Positions 1 to 8,070 of a stretch of DNA of 24,570 nt are shown piece by piece (position 1 is the first letter of the stretch; the number at the start of each line of letters is the position of its first letter). Below the pieces are notes generated by a model. That model saw only the letters and a list, made by a program, of their open reading frames with translations. It was not told the DNA's origin and made no database searches. This DNA comes from Physcocola sp002396385 (GTDB lineage Bacteria > Bacteroidota > Bacteroidia > Bacteroidales > Paludibacteraceae). The DNA lies in assembly GCA_946535435.1 (NCBI GenBank), contig CAMNDM010000051.1, forward strand, positions 1 through 24,570, written 5' to 3'. The translations under genes were made by a program, and so were the position numbers.

Positions 1-64
1 CCATGCGCACTCGGTAATCTTCATGTCCGAGAAGACTGCCGTGAAGGATGACTCCACGCAGAAT
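1..64. other. window edge downstream of mnmE, no gene assigned
   Basis: These bases lie just beyond the mnmE stop codon. Two minus-strand frames and one plus-strand frame are open across the segment, but it is too short to tell coding from chance. A minus-strand ATG near position 39 could begin a following gene that runs out of the window; this is only a possibility. Confidence 0.3.
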
Positions 65-1456
65 CTACTTTCCGATACAGAACTTGCTAAATATATTGTT
101 CAGCACATCCTGACTGGATATTTGGCCTGTAATCTCACCGAGGGCGTCAATACAGTCGTGAATGTCACGTGTAAGTAAGTCGGATGGCAGCCCAAGATTA
201 AGGCCTTCTTCTACCCTTCCAATTGCTATTTGCGCTTTCTGCAACGATTCATAATGCCTCATATTTGAGATAATTACGGAATCTTCCGCCAGTTTGTCGG
301 TTTGGCAGAACGACAACATACAGTCTAACAGTTCATTAACATTATCTTTCAACTTGGCGGAAATGAAGACTTTTTTCACGTCTTCCTCTACTTCTATCGA
401 CATGAGCTCGGCCCGTTTTCCCGCATCTATAATATCCGACTTGTTAAACACCAGGACAACATTCTTGCCTTTTACCCTTTCCATAGACGCACGGATAAAC
501 GATTCTGTATTTGGGACGGAATCGGTCGAGTCACACACCAACAGCACGACGGACGCCTCGTCCATCGTTTTATACGAACGTTCTATCCCCAGTTTTTCCA
601 CTACGTCGGCTGTCTCCCGCAGCCCTGCGGTGTCAATCAGGCGGAACTGTATACCACCATAAACAAACACATCTTCTATCACATCACGTGTAGTGCCCCT
701 CACATCGCTCACTATAGCCTTTTCTTCGTTGAGAATACAGTTCAGCAACGTGCTTTTACCCACATTCGTCTGTCCTATAATCGCAACAGGCACACCGTTC
801 TTTATGGCATTACCCAACGCAAACGAATCACACAATTTGGATATTCTGTTCCTTATAGTTTGAACAAGTTCGTTCAGTTTTTCACGGTCTGCGAACTCTA
901 CATCCTCTGTACTGAAGTCAAGTTCCAGTTCTATCAACGATACAAAGTCCAGCAAACGTTCCCGTAAGGTCTGCAATTCGTCCGATATGCCGCCCTTCAT
1001 TTGCTGCAGTGCCAGACGATGCGAAGCTGAGGAAGTTGAAGCTATCAGGTCGGCAACAGCTTCGGCCTGACTCAAATCTAATTTTCCGTTCAAAAAAGCC
1101 CTTTGGGTAAATTCTCCAGGCTGCGCCATGACACACCCGTTTTTCAACAACAGACGTAAGATTTGCTGCTGTATGTAGAGCGAGCCGTGACACGAGATTT
1201 CGGTGGTATCTTCGCCCGTAAAGGAATGAGGGTTGCGGAAAACGGAAACTAACACTGTGTCTAACACACCTTCTTCGCTGTACACATCGCCGTACCACAC
1301 CGTTTTATTTGCTGCCTCATTCAGCGTCACACCCTTGTTTAAGGGTTTGAATATCTTATCGGTGATTGTTAACGCATCGGGACCAGAGACTCTTATAACG
1401 GCTATACCACCAACCCCTGGTGCCGTACTGATAGCACATATTGTATTAGCTTCCAT
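65..1456 (-). CDS. mnmE: tRNA uridine-5-carboxymethylaminomethyl modification GTPase MnmE
   Basis: MnmE works in the cytoplasm with MnmG to add the carboxymethylaminomethyl group to wobble uridine 34 of certain tRNAs, using a folate one-carbon donor and GTP hydrolysis. The 463 residues match the family's usual length. The N-terminal folate-binding domain opens MEANTICAISTAPGVGGIAV, and a helical domain holds GKLDLSQAEAVADLI (residues 124-138). The inserted G domain has G1 GQTNVGKS (228-235), DTAG (275-278) and the guanine-specifying NKSD (338-341). The protein ends FCIGK with the conserved C-terminal cysteine (C460). The ATG start is supported by the exact family N-terminus. A -7-like promoter element lies only about 15 bases upstream, so the mRNA leader must be very short. 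The gene is probably its own transcription unit, because a strong terminator separates it from the metallopeptidase gene upstream. Confidence 0.98.
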   Translation of the reverse strand: MEANTICAISTAPGVGGIAVIRVSGPDALTITDKIFKPLNKGVTLNEAANKTVWYGDVYSEEGVLDTVLVSVFRNPHSFTGEDTTEISCHGSLYIQQQILRLLLKNGCVMAQPGEFTQRAFLNGKLDLSQAEAVADLIASTSSASHRLALQQMKGGISDELQTLRERLLDFVSLIELELDFSTEDVEFADREKLNELVQTIRNRISKLCDSFALGNAIKNGVPVAIIGQTNVGKSTLLNCILNEEKAIVSDVRGTTRDVIEDVFVYGGIQFRLIDTAGLRETADVVEKLGIERSYKTMDEASVVLLVCDSTDSVPNTESFIRASMERVKGKNVVLVFNKSDIIDAGKRAELMSIEVEEDVKKVFISAKLKDNVNELLDCMLSFCQTDKLAEDSVIISNMRHYESLQKAQIAIGRVEEGLNLGLPSDLLTRDIHDCIDALGEITGQISSQDVLNNIFSKFCIGK

Positions 1457-1470
1457 AAATTATTTTTTTA

Positions 1471-1478
1471 CAAAATTA
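1471..1478 (-). promoter_or_regulatory. candidate -7 element for mnmE
   Basis: Read on the minus strand this is TAATTTTG, a full match to the Bacteroidota -7 consensus TAnnTTTG. It lies 14 bases upstream of the mnmE ATG. No convincing TTG was found at the expected 19-21 base distance, so support is moderate. Confidence 0.45.
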
Positions 1479-1509
1479 AACGATATTACCCAATGGAAAA
1501 TAAAACGGA

Positions 1510-1537
1510 CAAAAAAAGTCGGACCGAAGCCCGACTT
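1510..1537 (-). terminator. intrinsic terminator after the zinc metallopeptidase gene
   Basis: On the minus strand an AAGTCGG arm pairs with CCGACTT around an inner stem with a TTCG loop, followed by a run of T. It lies about 20 bases after the metallopeptidase stop, in the correct orientation to end that transcript before mnmE. Confidence 0.85.
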
Positions 1538-1557
1538 GTATATTCATCTGCTATAGG

Positions 1558-2421
1558 TTACAGACTGTTATAATCTATTGAATAGGTATCACCGCCTGCT
1601 ATATTACCGCTTTGGAGTCCCTTTTTCAACCAGCGGGTTCGTTGTGCCGATGTGCCGTGGGTAAATGCGTCAGACTGTACTTGGTTGTAGCCGGCCTGTC
1701 GCTGCAAATAATCGTCACCGATTTTCTTCGCGGCGTCTAAAGCCTCCTCCATATCGCCCACCTCCAAAGAGAAGTGTTTGGCATTTTCCTTGTTACCCCA
1801 TACACCAGCCAGGTAGTCGGCCTGCAATTCTATACGGACACTCATCTTATTAGCTTCCGATTCACTTCTTGCGGCATTCATCCGCTTATGCGCCGCCCCC
1901 AGATAGCCCAACTGGTTTTGCACATGGTGAGCAACCTCGTGGGCAATCACATAGGCGTTAGTAAAGTCACCCGAAGCACCTAACGACTGTTTCATTGTAG
2001 CCAGGAAATCGAGGTCTAAGTAGATCTTCTCGTCGCCAGAGCAGTAGAACGGGCCAGAAGTCGCACTACCTGTTCCACATGCAGTTTGGGTAGTACCCTT
2101 ATAAAAAACCAGCGTAGGTGGCTGGTATGTTTTACCTAATTTGCTGAATTCTTCTTTCCAGACATCTTCTGTGCTGGCAAGAATCTGACGGCTGAAGCGT
2201 TCCAACGAATCTTCCAACGCTGTACCATGGTACTCGCCTGTCGATTCGGTTGTTGTCTGTGAGTTTGAAACTACGGTGCTGATGGCGGTTCCCAAATCAC
2301 CTGTTGTGGCATAGGCTATAATGCCAAGAATTACAGCTCCAAGACCAATACCGCCTGCCTTGACAGATCCACCGCGGCGATCTTCCACATTGTTGCTTTC
2401 GCGTCTTCCTGATAACTTCAT
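1558..2421 (-). CDS. ypfJ: YpfJ/KPN_02809-type neutral zinc metallopeptidase
   Basis: This is a predicted membrane-anchored zinc metallopeptidase of the family named for E. coli YpfJ; its natural substrate is not established. The 287-residue protein starts with a family-typical basic stretch (MKLSGRRESNNVEDRRGG). One hydrophobic segment follows at about residues 23-40, so the catalytic part should face the periplasm. The zinc motif HEVAHH (161-166) gives two histidine ligands and the catalytic glutamate. The downstream ELQADYLAGVWG (about 198-209) contains the conserved acidic residue expected as third ligand. The C-terminal HGTSAQRTRW also fits the family. A TAAATTTG -7-like element lies about 30 bases upstream on the minus strand, without a clear TTG partner. 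Family assignment is firm; the physiological role is unknown. Confidence 0.93.
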   Translation of the reverse strand: MKLSGRRESNNVEDRRGGSVKAGGIGLGAVILGIIAYATTGDLGTAISTVVSNSQTTTESTGEYHGTALEDSLERFSRQILASTEDVWKEEFSKLGKTYQPPTLVFYKGTTQTACGTGSATSGPFYCSGDEKIYLDLDFLATMKQSLGASGDFTNAYVIAHEVAHHVQNQLGYLGAAHKRMNAARSESEANKMSVRIELQADYLAGVWGNKENAKHFSLEVGDMEEALDAAKKIGDDYLQRQAGYNQVQSDAFTHGTSAQRTRWLKKGLQSGNIAGGDTYSIDYNSL

Positions 2422-2467
2422 AATTTAAGTTTTGATTTATATTTTACCCAAATTTAAGAAAAATAGA

Positions 2468-2487
2468 CAAATTGAATAAACAATTTG
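2468..2487 (-). terminator. AT-rich hairpin downstream of the EamA exporter gene
   Basis: A perfect 7-bp inverted repeat (CAAATTG and CAATTTG around 6 bases) lies 26 bases after the exporter stop and is followed on the minus strand by a T-rich stretch. It could end the exporter transcript, although the stem is AT-rich and therefore weak. Confidence 0.4.
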
Positions 2488-2512
2488 ACTGATTATCATT
2501 CTCTTTTTATGT

Positions 2513-3397
2513 TCATTTATCACGTTCGCTCAAATAAACACCATACAATACGAATATCGACCCCACTACCGAATAAACCGTCAAGGGTTCGGATAGTAAA
2601 AAGTACGAGGCCATAAAAGTAAAAACCGGACTCAGATAAACCAGATTAGCTGCTTTCATGGCTCCTATCTGCCGAATGACGAAATTCCACACCACAAAGC
2701 ACAAAAAGGAACTCAACAGCGCCAAATAGAGCAGATTGAACAGGACTGAGAAGGTGAAAATCTGACTTACCGGATAGGTGAACGGCGTGTGCAGAAACGT
2801 TGGTATAACGAACAACACCCCATAAAAGAATACTTTTCTTGTCATGAACAAAACGGAGTATTTCGACGGTATGGTTTTCACCAACACGGCATACAATGCC
2901 CAACAGAAACTGGCACACAAAGCTATTAAATCGCCAAACAGACGAACCGTATAACTGAAATTACCATTCGAAATTAAAAGGACCAATCCGGTTACTGCCA
3001 GCACTACCCCTATCCAGAATTTCGCGGACAACTGCTTTTTCCAAAGCAAAAGAGAGATAAATGTGGTTATCAGCGGCGATGCGCTTACTATCAGCGACAC
3101 GTTTGTGGTATATGAATATTCCAAGGCGGTATTTTCCAAAATATAATATAGTGTACCGCCAAAAATGCCTAACGATGCCAGTTTAAGTTCATCTTTCACA
3201 TTGTCGGCAAACATGCGGTTATGACACAACGCGAGTAGACACACGTACGAGATAAGCGCCCGCAAGAAATAGACCTCGTTTGGCTGCATTCCATTCACGA
3301 CCAACACCTTGGAACACAGAAAAGACGTTCCCCAAATAACCACGATGACAAGTCCTAGAACAATTGCCAGACTGTATTTATCAACCTTCAAGTTCAT
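2513..3397 (-). CDS. EamA/DMT-family inner-membrane transporter
   Basis: This is a drug/metabolite transporter superfamily permease, a family that exports small metabolites such as amino acids or drugs across the inner membrane. Substrate cannot be read from the sequence. The 294 residues contain about ten hydrophobic segments arranged as two EamA repeats. Repeat 1 begins near IVVIWGTSFLCSKVLV, and repeat 2 near DLIALCASFCWALYAVLVK. Family landmarks include LEYSYTTNVSLIVSASPLIT at the end of the first repeat and GAMKAANLVYLSPVFTFMAS in the second. The gene is divergent from the LRR-protein gene, with a 119-base shared upstream region. The ATG start gives the expected short cytoplasmic N-terminus. 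Confidence 0.93.
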   Translation of the reverse strand: MNLKVDKYSLAIVLGLVIVVIWGTSFLCSKVLVVNGMQPNEVYFLRALISYVCLLALCHNRMFADNVKDELKLASLGIFGGTLYYILENTALEYSYTTNVSLIVSASPLITTFISLLLWKKQLSAKFWIGVVLAVTGLVLLISNGNFSYTVRLFGDLIALCASFCWALYAVLVKTIPSKYSVLFMTRKVFFYGVLFVIPTFLHTPFTYPVSQIFTFSVLFNLLYLALLSSFLCFVVWNFVIRQIGAMKAANLVYLSPVFTFMASYFLLSEPLTVYSVVGSIFVLYGVYLSERDK

Positions 3398-3516
3398 ATT
3401 CGTTTTTTCGATGCAAAAATACAGTAATTAGCCATTTCACAGGCTGATTTTGGAGATGGAATAAAGGTAATATCAAAAAATTCATTATCTTTATGCAATA
3501 ACTAATTACGACTCTT

Positions 3517-5550
3517 ATGCTTAAACTCAAAGCAATCGCCATAGCCCTTTTTATAGGTACTTTCTCTGTTTCGGCACAGACTACCATCAACTGCGCCAGC
3601 GCTGGTAGCTTAAAAAGCAAAATAGGTCCGGTGGACCTGAAGACCATCACCAGCATCGTAGTGACCGGACCGCTTGACGCAGAAGACATCTCCATACTCA
3701 AAACAATGGCAACCCCCGATAGTGGAAAACTGGTCTCCATAGACCTGAGCAGGACCGAACTGCTTGCCATTGGCGACGAGGCTTTTGCCGAATGCGCCAA
3801 CCTGACACATATAGTCTTGCCTGCCAGCATCAGCCAAATAGGTAATTCTGCTTTCGGTGGATGTAAGAATCTGACCAGCATCAGCATTCCAGAAAAAGTG
3901 ACCGTTTTGGGTGATTATGCTTTCGCCGAGTGCGAAAAACTGAAAAGCATCAATATTCCGCAAGGAGTCACCAACATTCCGAACGGATGTTTCGCCGACT
4001 GCCATTCTCTGGAAACCATCAAGCTGCCCCTTCACACCAAGAAGTTGGGCAAAGAGGCTTTCGCCCGTTGTCTGGAACTTTCCAAGATTGAAATTCCGGC
4101 CGAAGTAACAAGCATTGGTGGCGCAGTATTTGCCGGCTGTCAGAAACTGGCATTCATCAAAGTCGACCCAAACAACAAGAAATACTGTTCTACGGCCGGC
4201 GGTGTCCTCTACAGTAAAGACGGTAAATACATCCTCCAATATCCGGCTGGGAAAGAGGGTGCCCTGTATACCATACCGAACGGTGTCATCCGCATTGGTA
4301 GTTACGCTTTCTCTGGCAGTAAGGCCATTAGCAAGATAACCATACCGGCCACCTGCACCTCGGTAGGTTACGGTGCTTTTTATGAATGCGAAAAGTTGAG
4401 CGAAATAGAGCTGCCCGCCCAGTTGACAAAAGTGGAACCAGACTTGTTCTATGGTTGTAAGAGCCTGACCCAGATACGGATACCAGACGAGGTCACTTCC
4501 ATTGGGAGCAACTCGTTTTTCGGTTGCAGCAGTCTGAAATCTGTTTCCCTACCCGCAAAAGTCACTAAATTAGGCAAACAATCGTTCCAAGGTTGTTCTT
4601 CGTTGGAAAACATTTCGCTTCCCGACGGCATCACTGAAATTCCCCAATCGTGCTTCGCTTTTTGCGGCAACCTGAAGGAGTTGAAACTGCCTAACACCGT
4701 TACCGACATTGCGGAGACGGCTTTTGCCGCCGACTCGTCCTTGTCTTCCATCGCACTGCCACAAAGCATTGTAAGCATTGGTGGAGGTGCTTTCGCCAGC
4801 TGCAACAATCTGGGCAAAGTGATGCTACCGAACGGTCTCCGCACCATGGGTTACGCCACATTCGCCAACTGCCCGAAACTTGAGGCAGTTGTCATTCCTG
4901 CCTCGGTCGACAGCATTGGCATCAGTTCATTTGTCGGATGTGACGGACTGAACGAAATCAAGGTCGAGTCCACCAATCCGCCTAAGGCCAACATTCTCGC
5001 CTTCTACAACCTGACGGACACCATTATGCTAAAAGTGCCCGAAGGCAAAGAGGACGCGTACCACAACGCCCTGGGCTGGAAGGAATTCAAGCACATCAAC
5101 AACAAAACATACGAGATTGTACGCGAAGAGACGGTTACCGATATAAGCGACCAACTGGCAATTGCCGGTGGCAACCTGGAAGAGTGCTTTATGGTATACT
5201 CTTCTTTAAATTCTGAAATCAGAGCTGCAAAAATTGTTGAAGACAACAACATCTACCTCGAAAACGAGGTGGAGGAAAAAGCCCGTTTTTCCGATATTAC
5301 CAACTATCTGAAAAATGCGGTTCGATACCCCGTCCACGCCAAGGGCCGGCAAGGCACCGTCACCATTGCTTTCGTTGTTGAGAAAAACGGCACGCTGTCG
5401 CACTTAAAAGTGAAGCAGTCGCAAGGGAACGAGCTTGACGCCGAAGCTGTGGCGACCGTTTTCGCCATGCCTAAATGGGAACCTGCAAAGAAAGACGGGA
5501 AAACAGTACGCTCGCAAACAGAATTGAAAATCAACATCAGAAAACAATAA
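3517..5550 (+). CDS. secreted BspA-like leucine-rich repeat protein with C-terminal TonB domain
   Basis: The 677-residue protein has an N-terminal signal peptide (hydrophobic stretch MLKLKAIAIALFIGTFSVSA, likely cleaved after SA). About sixteen LRR_5/BspA-type repeats of roughly 23 residues follow, each with a core like AF-x-x-C-x-x-L-x-x-I-x-I/L-P. One long repeat (about residues 210-265) has the typical insert with GGVLYSKDGKYIL. After a linker, the last 85 or so residues form a TonB C-terminal-type domain: YPVHAKGRQGTVTIAFVVEK, then DAEAVATVFAMPKWEP, then GKTVRSQTELKINI. BspA-type repeats are known from surface adhesins and other binding proteins of Bacteroidota. The TonB C-terminal fold usually contacts outer-membrane receptors or peptidoglycan-associated partners. 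No T9SS sorting domain is seen. The protein is therefore probably periplasmic or outer-membrane associated (inference). It is followed with one base of spacing by the next gene. Confidence 0.9.
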   Translation: MLKLKAIAIALFIGTFSVSAQTTINCASAGSLKSKIGPVDLKTITSIVVTGPLDAEDISILKTMATPDSGKLVSIDLSRTELLAIGDEAFAECANLTHIVLPASISQIGNSAFGGCKNLTSISIPEKVTVLGDYAFAECEKLKSINIPQGVTNIPNGCFADCHSLETIKLPLHTKKLGKEAFARCLELSKIEIPAEVTSIGGAVFAGCQKLAFIKVDPNNKKYCSTAGGVLYSKDGKYILQYPAGKEGALYTIPNGVIRIGSYAFSGSKAISKITIPATCTSVGYGAFYECEKLSEIELPAQLTKVEPDLFYGCKSLTQIRIPDEVTSIGSNSFFGCSSLKSVSLPAKVTKLGKQSFQGCSSLENISLPDGITEIPQSCFAFCGNLKELKLPNTVTDIAETAFAADSSLSSIALPQSIVSIGGGAFASCNNLGKVMLPNGLRTMGYATFANCPKLEAVVIPASVDSIGISSFVGCDGLNEIKVESTNPPKANILAFYNLTDTIMLKVPEGKEDAYHNALGWKEFKHINNKTYEIVREETVTDISDQLAIAGGNLEECFMVYSSLNSEIRAAKIVEDNNIYLENEVEEKARFSDITNYLKNAVRYPVHAKGRQGTVTIAFVVEKNGTLSHLKVKQSQGNELDAEAVATVFAMPKWEPAKKDGKTVRSQTELKINIRKQ

Positions 5551-5551
5551 A

Positions 5552-6034
5552 ATGCCAATTATAAACATCTTCAAAAGAAAAACTCCGCATTGGGAAGCTT
5601 TAAAAAACTTTCTGATTAAGGACTGCTACATTCCGTTCAACCAGCTGAACGCAATTGAGAATGCCACCGACTCTATAATGAAGACGGTGGATGCAGGTGG
5701 AGCAGGGAGCATAGTTGCAGTAAAAGGCATTCGCGAAGAAGACCGGTTTATTCTGCAAATGGCAATTGCCGCAAAATCGGCCGACGCAAAACACAGCACA
5801 TTCATTCTGGCCAATGGTAACGAAACGGAGCTCAATGACGCGCTAAACCAATGGAAGTCCAAAAACTGCAAAATAACCATAGGTAGCGCTCCAGTTTCCA
5901 AACCCAAAAAATACAGGGTCTGCGTTAACTTGTATGACCAGACAGAAGACATTCTCAGAACAGACGGTAACGTGTATATTTTCGATGCATTAAAAATAAG
6001 GACAGGCATCAGTCCCATTATCATTAATATTTAA
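5552..6034 (+). CDS. hypothetical protein coupled to the LRR-TonB gene
   Basis: I do not recognise this 160-residue protein. It has no signal peptide, no membrane segment and no clear catalytic motif. It starts MPIINIFKRKTPHWEALKNF and contains a small hydrophobic core at about residues 50-90 (AGSIVAVKGIREEDRFILQM) that suggests an alpha/beta cytoplasmic fold. The ATG lies one base after the LRR-TonB stop codon, which strongly suggests translational coupling and a shared transcript. A functional link to the upstream secreted protein is possible but not shown. Codon use resembles its neighbours, so it appears to be a genuine gene. Confidence 0.75.
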   Translation: MPIINIFKRKTPHWEALKNFLIKDCYIPFNQLNAIENATDSIMKTVDAGGAGSIVAVKGIREEDRFILQMAIAAKSADAKHSTFILANGNETELNDALNQWKSKNCKITIGSAPVSKPKKYRVCVNLYDQTEDILRTDGNVYIFDALKIRTGISPIIINI

Positions 6035-6065
6035 AGAAAAGAAGTCATATATTGTGAAAAAGCGT

Positions 6066-6073
6066 TAACTTTG
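6066..6073 (+). promoter_or_regulatory. candidate -7 element for glyA
   Basis: TAACTTTG matches the Bacteroidota -7 consensus exactly and lies 33 bases upstream of the glyA ATG. It would give an mRNA leader of about 28 bases. The -33 region has no TTG at standard distance, so the promoter is only partly supported. Confidence 0.6.
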
Positions 6074-6106
6074 CAATACAATAAGCACCAAAATAAAAAT
6101 ATATTT

Positions 6107-7387
6107 ATGAATAGAGACAACGCCGTTTTCGATTTAATCGAGCAAGAACATCTACGTCAAGTTAGAGGCATTGAACTTATTGCATCTGAGAACTTCGTTA
6201 GCGAAGAAGTAATGCGTGCTATGGGTTCATGCTTAACCAACAAATATGCGGAAGGCCTTCCAGGCAAACGCTATTATGGAGGTTGCGAAGTAGTAGACAA
6301 AGTAGAAACTCTTGCACAGGAACGTTTGAAAAAGGTATTCGGTGCAGAATGGGTAAACGTACAGCCTCACTCTGGCGCTCAGGCCAATGCAGCCGTTTTC
6401 CTCGCTTGTTTGAAGGCAGGCGATAAGTTTATGGGTCTTGACTTGAACCATGGAGGCCACCTTTCTCATGGTTCACCAGTTAATTTCTCTGGTCTTATGT
6501 TCCAGGCTTGCAGCTATGGTTTGAACGAAGAGACTGGCCGTGTTGATTACGACAATCTTGAAAAGGTTGCCCGTACAGAAAAGCCAAAACTCATCATTGC
6601 GGGTGCATCTGCATACAGCCGTGAGTGGGATTATGAAAGAATTAGAAAGGTTGCCGATGAAATTGGCGCCATTTTTATGGTTGATATGGCTCACCCAGCA
6701 GGTCTTATCGCCGCTGGTTTGCTGAAGAACCCTGTTAAATATGCCCACATTGTAACTACCACTACCCATAAAACCCTTCGTGGTCCTCGTGGTGGTGTTA
6801 TTATTCTGGGTAAAGATTTTGAAAATCCATGGGGCTACAAAACCCCTAAGGGTGAGATAAAGAAGATGAGCCAACTGCTCGACAGCGCAGTTTTCCCTGG
6901 CATCCAGGGTGGTCCGCTTGAGCACGTTATCGCTGCTAAAGCGGTCGCTTTCGGCGAACTGCTCCAGCCTGAGTTCAAGGTTTACGCTAGCCAGGTACAG
7001 AAGAACGCTGCTGTTATGGCACAAGCATTTATCGACAAAGGCTACAAAATTATCTCTGGTGGTACCGACAACCACAGCATGTTGCTTGACCTCCGCACCA
7101 AATTCCCTGATTTGACAGGTAAAGTGGCTGAAAAGGCTTTGGTTGCTGCCGACATCACCACCAACAAGAACATGGTTCCTTTCGACAGCCGTAGCGCATT
7201 CCAGACTTCTGGTCTCCGTTTCGGTACACCAGCTATCACTACCCGTGGTGCTAAGGAAGACTTGATGGTTGAAATTGTTGAGATGATCGACACCGTTCTT
7301 TCTAACCCAGAAAGCGAAGCTAACATCAAGGCTGTTAGAGAAAAGGTTAACAGCATCATGATGAACTTCCCTATGTTCGCTTGGTAA
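6107..7387 (+). CDS. glyA: serine hydroxymethyltransferase
   Basis: GlyA is a cytoplasmic PLP enzyme that interconverts serine plus tetrahydrofolate with glycine plus 5,10-methylene-tetrahydrofolate, the main source of one-carbon units. The 426 residues show the family landmarks: ELIASENFVS (23-32), NKYAEGLPGKRYYGGCE (45-61), HSGAQANAAV (88-97), VDMAHPAGLIAAG (192-204) and the PLP-lysine motif TTTTHKTLRGPRGG with K222. An in-frame TTG 36 bases upstream is open. The ATG is preferred because it matches the family N-terminus (MNRDNAVFDLIEQEH) and because the TTG overlaps the -7 promoter element. Codon use is biased in a way that suggests high expression. A terminator follows. Confidence 0.98.
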   Translation: MNRDNAVFDLIEQEHLRQVRGIELIASENFVSEEVMRAMGSCLTNKYAEGLPGKRYYGGCEVVDKVETLAQERLKKVFGAEWVNVQPHSGAQANAAVFLACLKAGDKFMGLDLNHGGHLSHGSPVNFSGLMFQACSYGLNEETGRVDYDNLEKVARTEKPKLIIAGASAYSREWDYERIRKVADEIGAIFMVDMAHPAGLIAAGLLKNPVKYAHIVTTTTHKTLRGPRGGVIILGKDFENPWGYKTPKGEIKKMSQLLDSAVFPGIQGGPLEHVIAAKAVAFGELLQPEFKVYASQVQKNAAVMAQAFIDKGYKIISGGTDNHSMLLDLRTKFPDLTGKVAEKALVAADITTNKNMVPFDSRSAFQTSGLRFGTPAITTRGAKEDLMVEIVEMIDTVLSNPESEANIKAVREKVNSIMMNFPMFAW

Positions 7388-7406
7388 TTAAAAGAAGTAT
7401 AAACAT

Positions 7407-7440
7407 AAAACGCGTTCAATCTTTTTGGGCGCGTTTTTTT
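7407..7440 (+). terminator. intrinsic terminator after glyA
   Basis: AAAACGCG pairs with CGCGTTTT around a 15-base loop, followed by a run of T, starting about 20 bases after the glyA stop. The long loop makes the terminator only moderately strong, so some read-through into the lipoprotein gene is possible. Confidence 0.7.
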
Positions 7441-7457
7441 ATTTAAACGTCCGGGAT

Positions 7458-7967
7458 ATGAAAAAAACACTATTCAGCTTTGCAATCTCCTGCCTGTTGT
7501 TATCTTGTGCGAACGAAGAAGGCGGACCTATCACAAAAAAGACAGTTTCGAATTTCAACATCCGCGACTGCTACTCCACCTCTAATGGCAATAATTTTTT
7601 GGTTTACGAGCAAGATAACAGAATGGGAGCTTTCAGCGTGACCTCCTCACAACTCGATTCGCTTCGCAAATTGCCAACTTTCAATATCGAAGTACACGAA
7701 CAGAATGGGAACAGCAGCGCTCACGCCATTTCCACAAACAACGTCGACACAACAGGAAAAACACTCTACTATGTAGAGGCTAACGAAATTGAAGACTATA
7801 AACGCAAAACAAACGGTTCTTACACCATCATCGAAAAAGACGGTCTGTTTGCGGTCTGCACCCCTAACCAGGAAATCAGCAACATGCTAAGGCTGGAATC
7901 GTTCAGATTCTATTATTTTAAAAACTGGGACGGGAAATACTACTTCGACCATATCGAGGAGGAATAA
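7458..7967 (+). CDS. small hypothetical lipoprotein
   Basis: This 170-residue protein is not recognised. The N-terminus MKKTLFSFAISCLLLSC is a lipoprotein signal peptide with lipobox LLSC, predicting lipidation at Cys17. The residues after it (ANEEGG) include two acidic residues, reminiscent of the lipoprotein export signal that places Bacteroidota lipoproteins on the cell surface; surface location is inference. The mature part has short beta-prone segments and no catalytic motif. The frame is open upstream to about 7425, but the ATG at 7458 exactly begins the signal peptide. No promoter was seen between the glyA terminator and the gene, so it may depend on read-through or an unrecognised promoter. 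Confidence 0.8.
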   Translation: MKKTLFSFAISCLLLSCANEEGGPITKKTVSNFNIRDCYSTSNGNNFLVYEQDNRMGAFSVTSSQLDSLRKLPTFNIEVHEQNGNSSAHAISTNNVDTTGKTLYYVEANEIEDYKRKTNGSYTIIEKDGLFAVCTPNQEISNMLRLESFRFYYFKNWDGKYYFDHIEEE

Positions 7968-7971
7968 AACA

Positions 7972-7988
7972 GCACCTTATTAAGGTGC
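7972..7988. terminator. perfect hairpin between the lipoprotein gene and fur-type gene
   Basis: GCACCTTA-T-TAAGGTGC is a 17-base perfect inverted repeat starting four bases after the lipoprotein stop. No T run follows, so it may be a mRNA 3'-end stabiliser or inefficient terminator rather than a classical one. Confidence 0.45.
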
Positions 7989-7995
7989 ACAAGAA

Positions 7996-8008
7996 TAGAA
8001 TCATTCTA
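7996..8008. promoter_or_regulatory. upstream operator palindrome for the Fur-family gene
   Basis: TAGAATCATTCTA is a 13-bp palindrome around one central base. It lies just upstream of the -33 element of the regulator's promoter and matches the second palindrome at 8053-8065 apart from the central base. Its symmetry and spacing suit binding of a Fur-family dimer. Confidence 0.75.
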
Positions 8009-8015
8009 AATAGTA

Positions 8016-8046
8016 TTGACTATTTCTTCATTTTTTCGTAACTTTG
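8016..8046 (+). promoter_or_regulatory. promoter of the Fur-family regulator
   Basis: TTG at 8016-8018, a 20-base spacer and TAACTTTG at 8039-8046 form a complete match to the Bacteroidota housekeeping promoter. Transcription should start near 8052-8054, inside the second palindrome. Confidence 0.88.
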
Positions 8047-8052
8047 TTTATA

Positions 8053-8065
8053 TAGAATGATTCTA
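8053..8065. promoter_or_regulatory. downstream operator palindrome at the predicted transcription start
   Basis: TAGAATGATTCTA is the second 13-bp palindrome, 57 bp from the first. It lies on the predicted transcription start and just before the ATG of the Fur-family gene. Repressor bound here would block initiation, so negative autoregulation is the simplest reading. Confidence 0.78.
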
Positions 8066-8070
8066 AAAAA

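Noticed and set aside
3381..3887. 168-codon minus-strand frame overlapping the start of the LRR-TonB gene
   Set aside because: It is antisense to the repeat-coding region and would overlap the start of the EamA exporter gene; repeats produce long mirror frames by chance.
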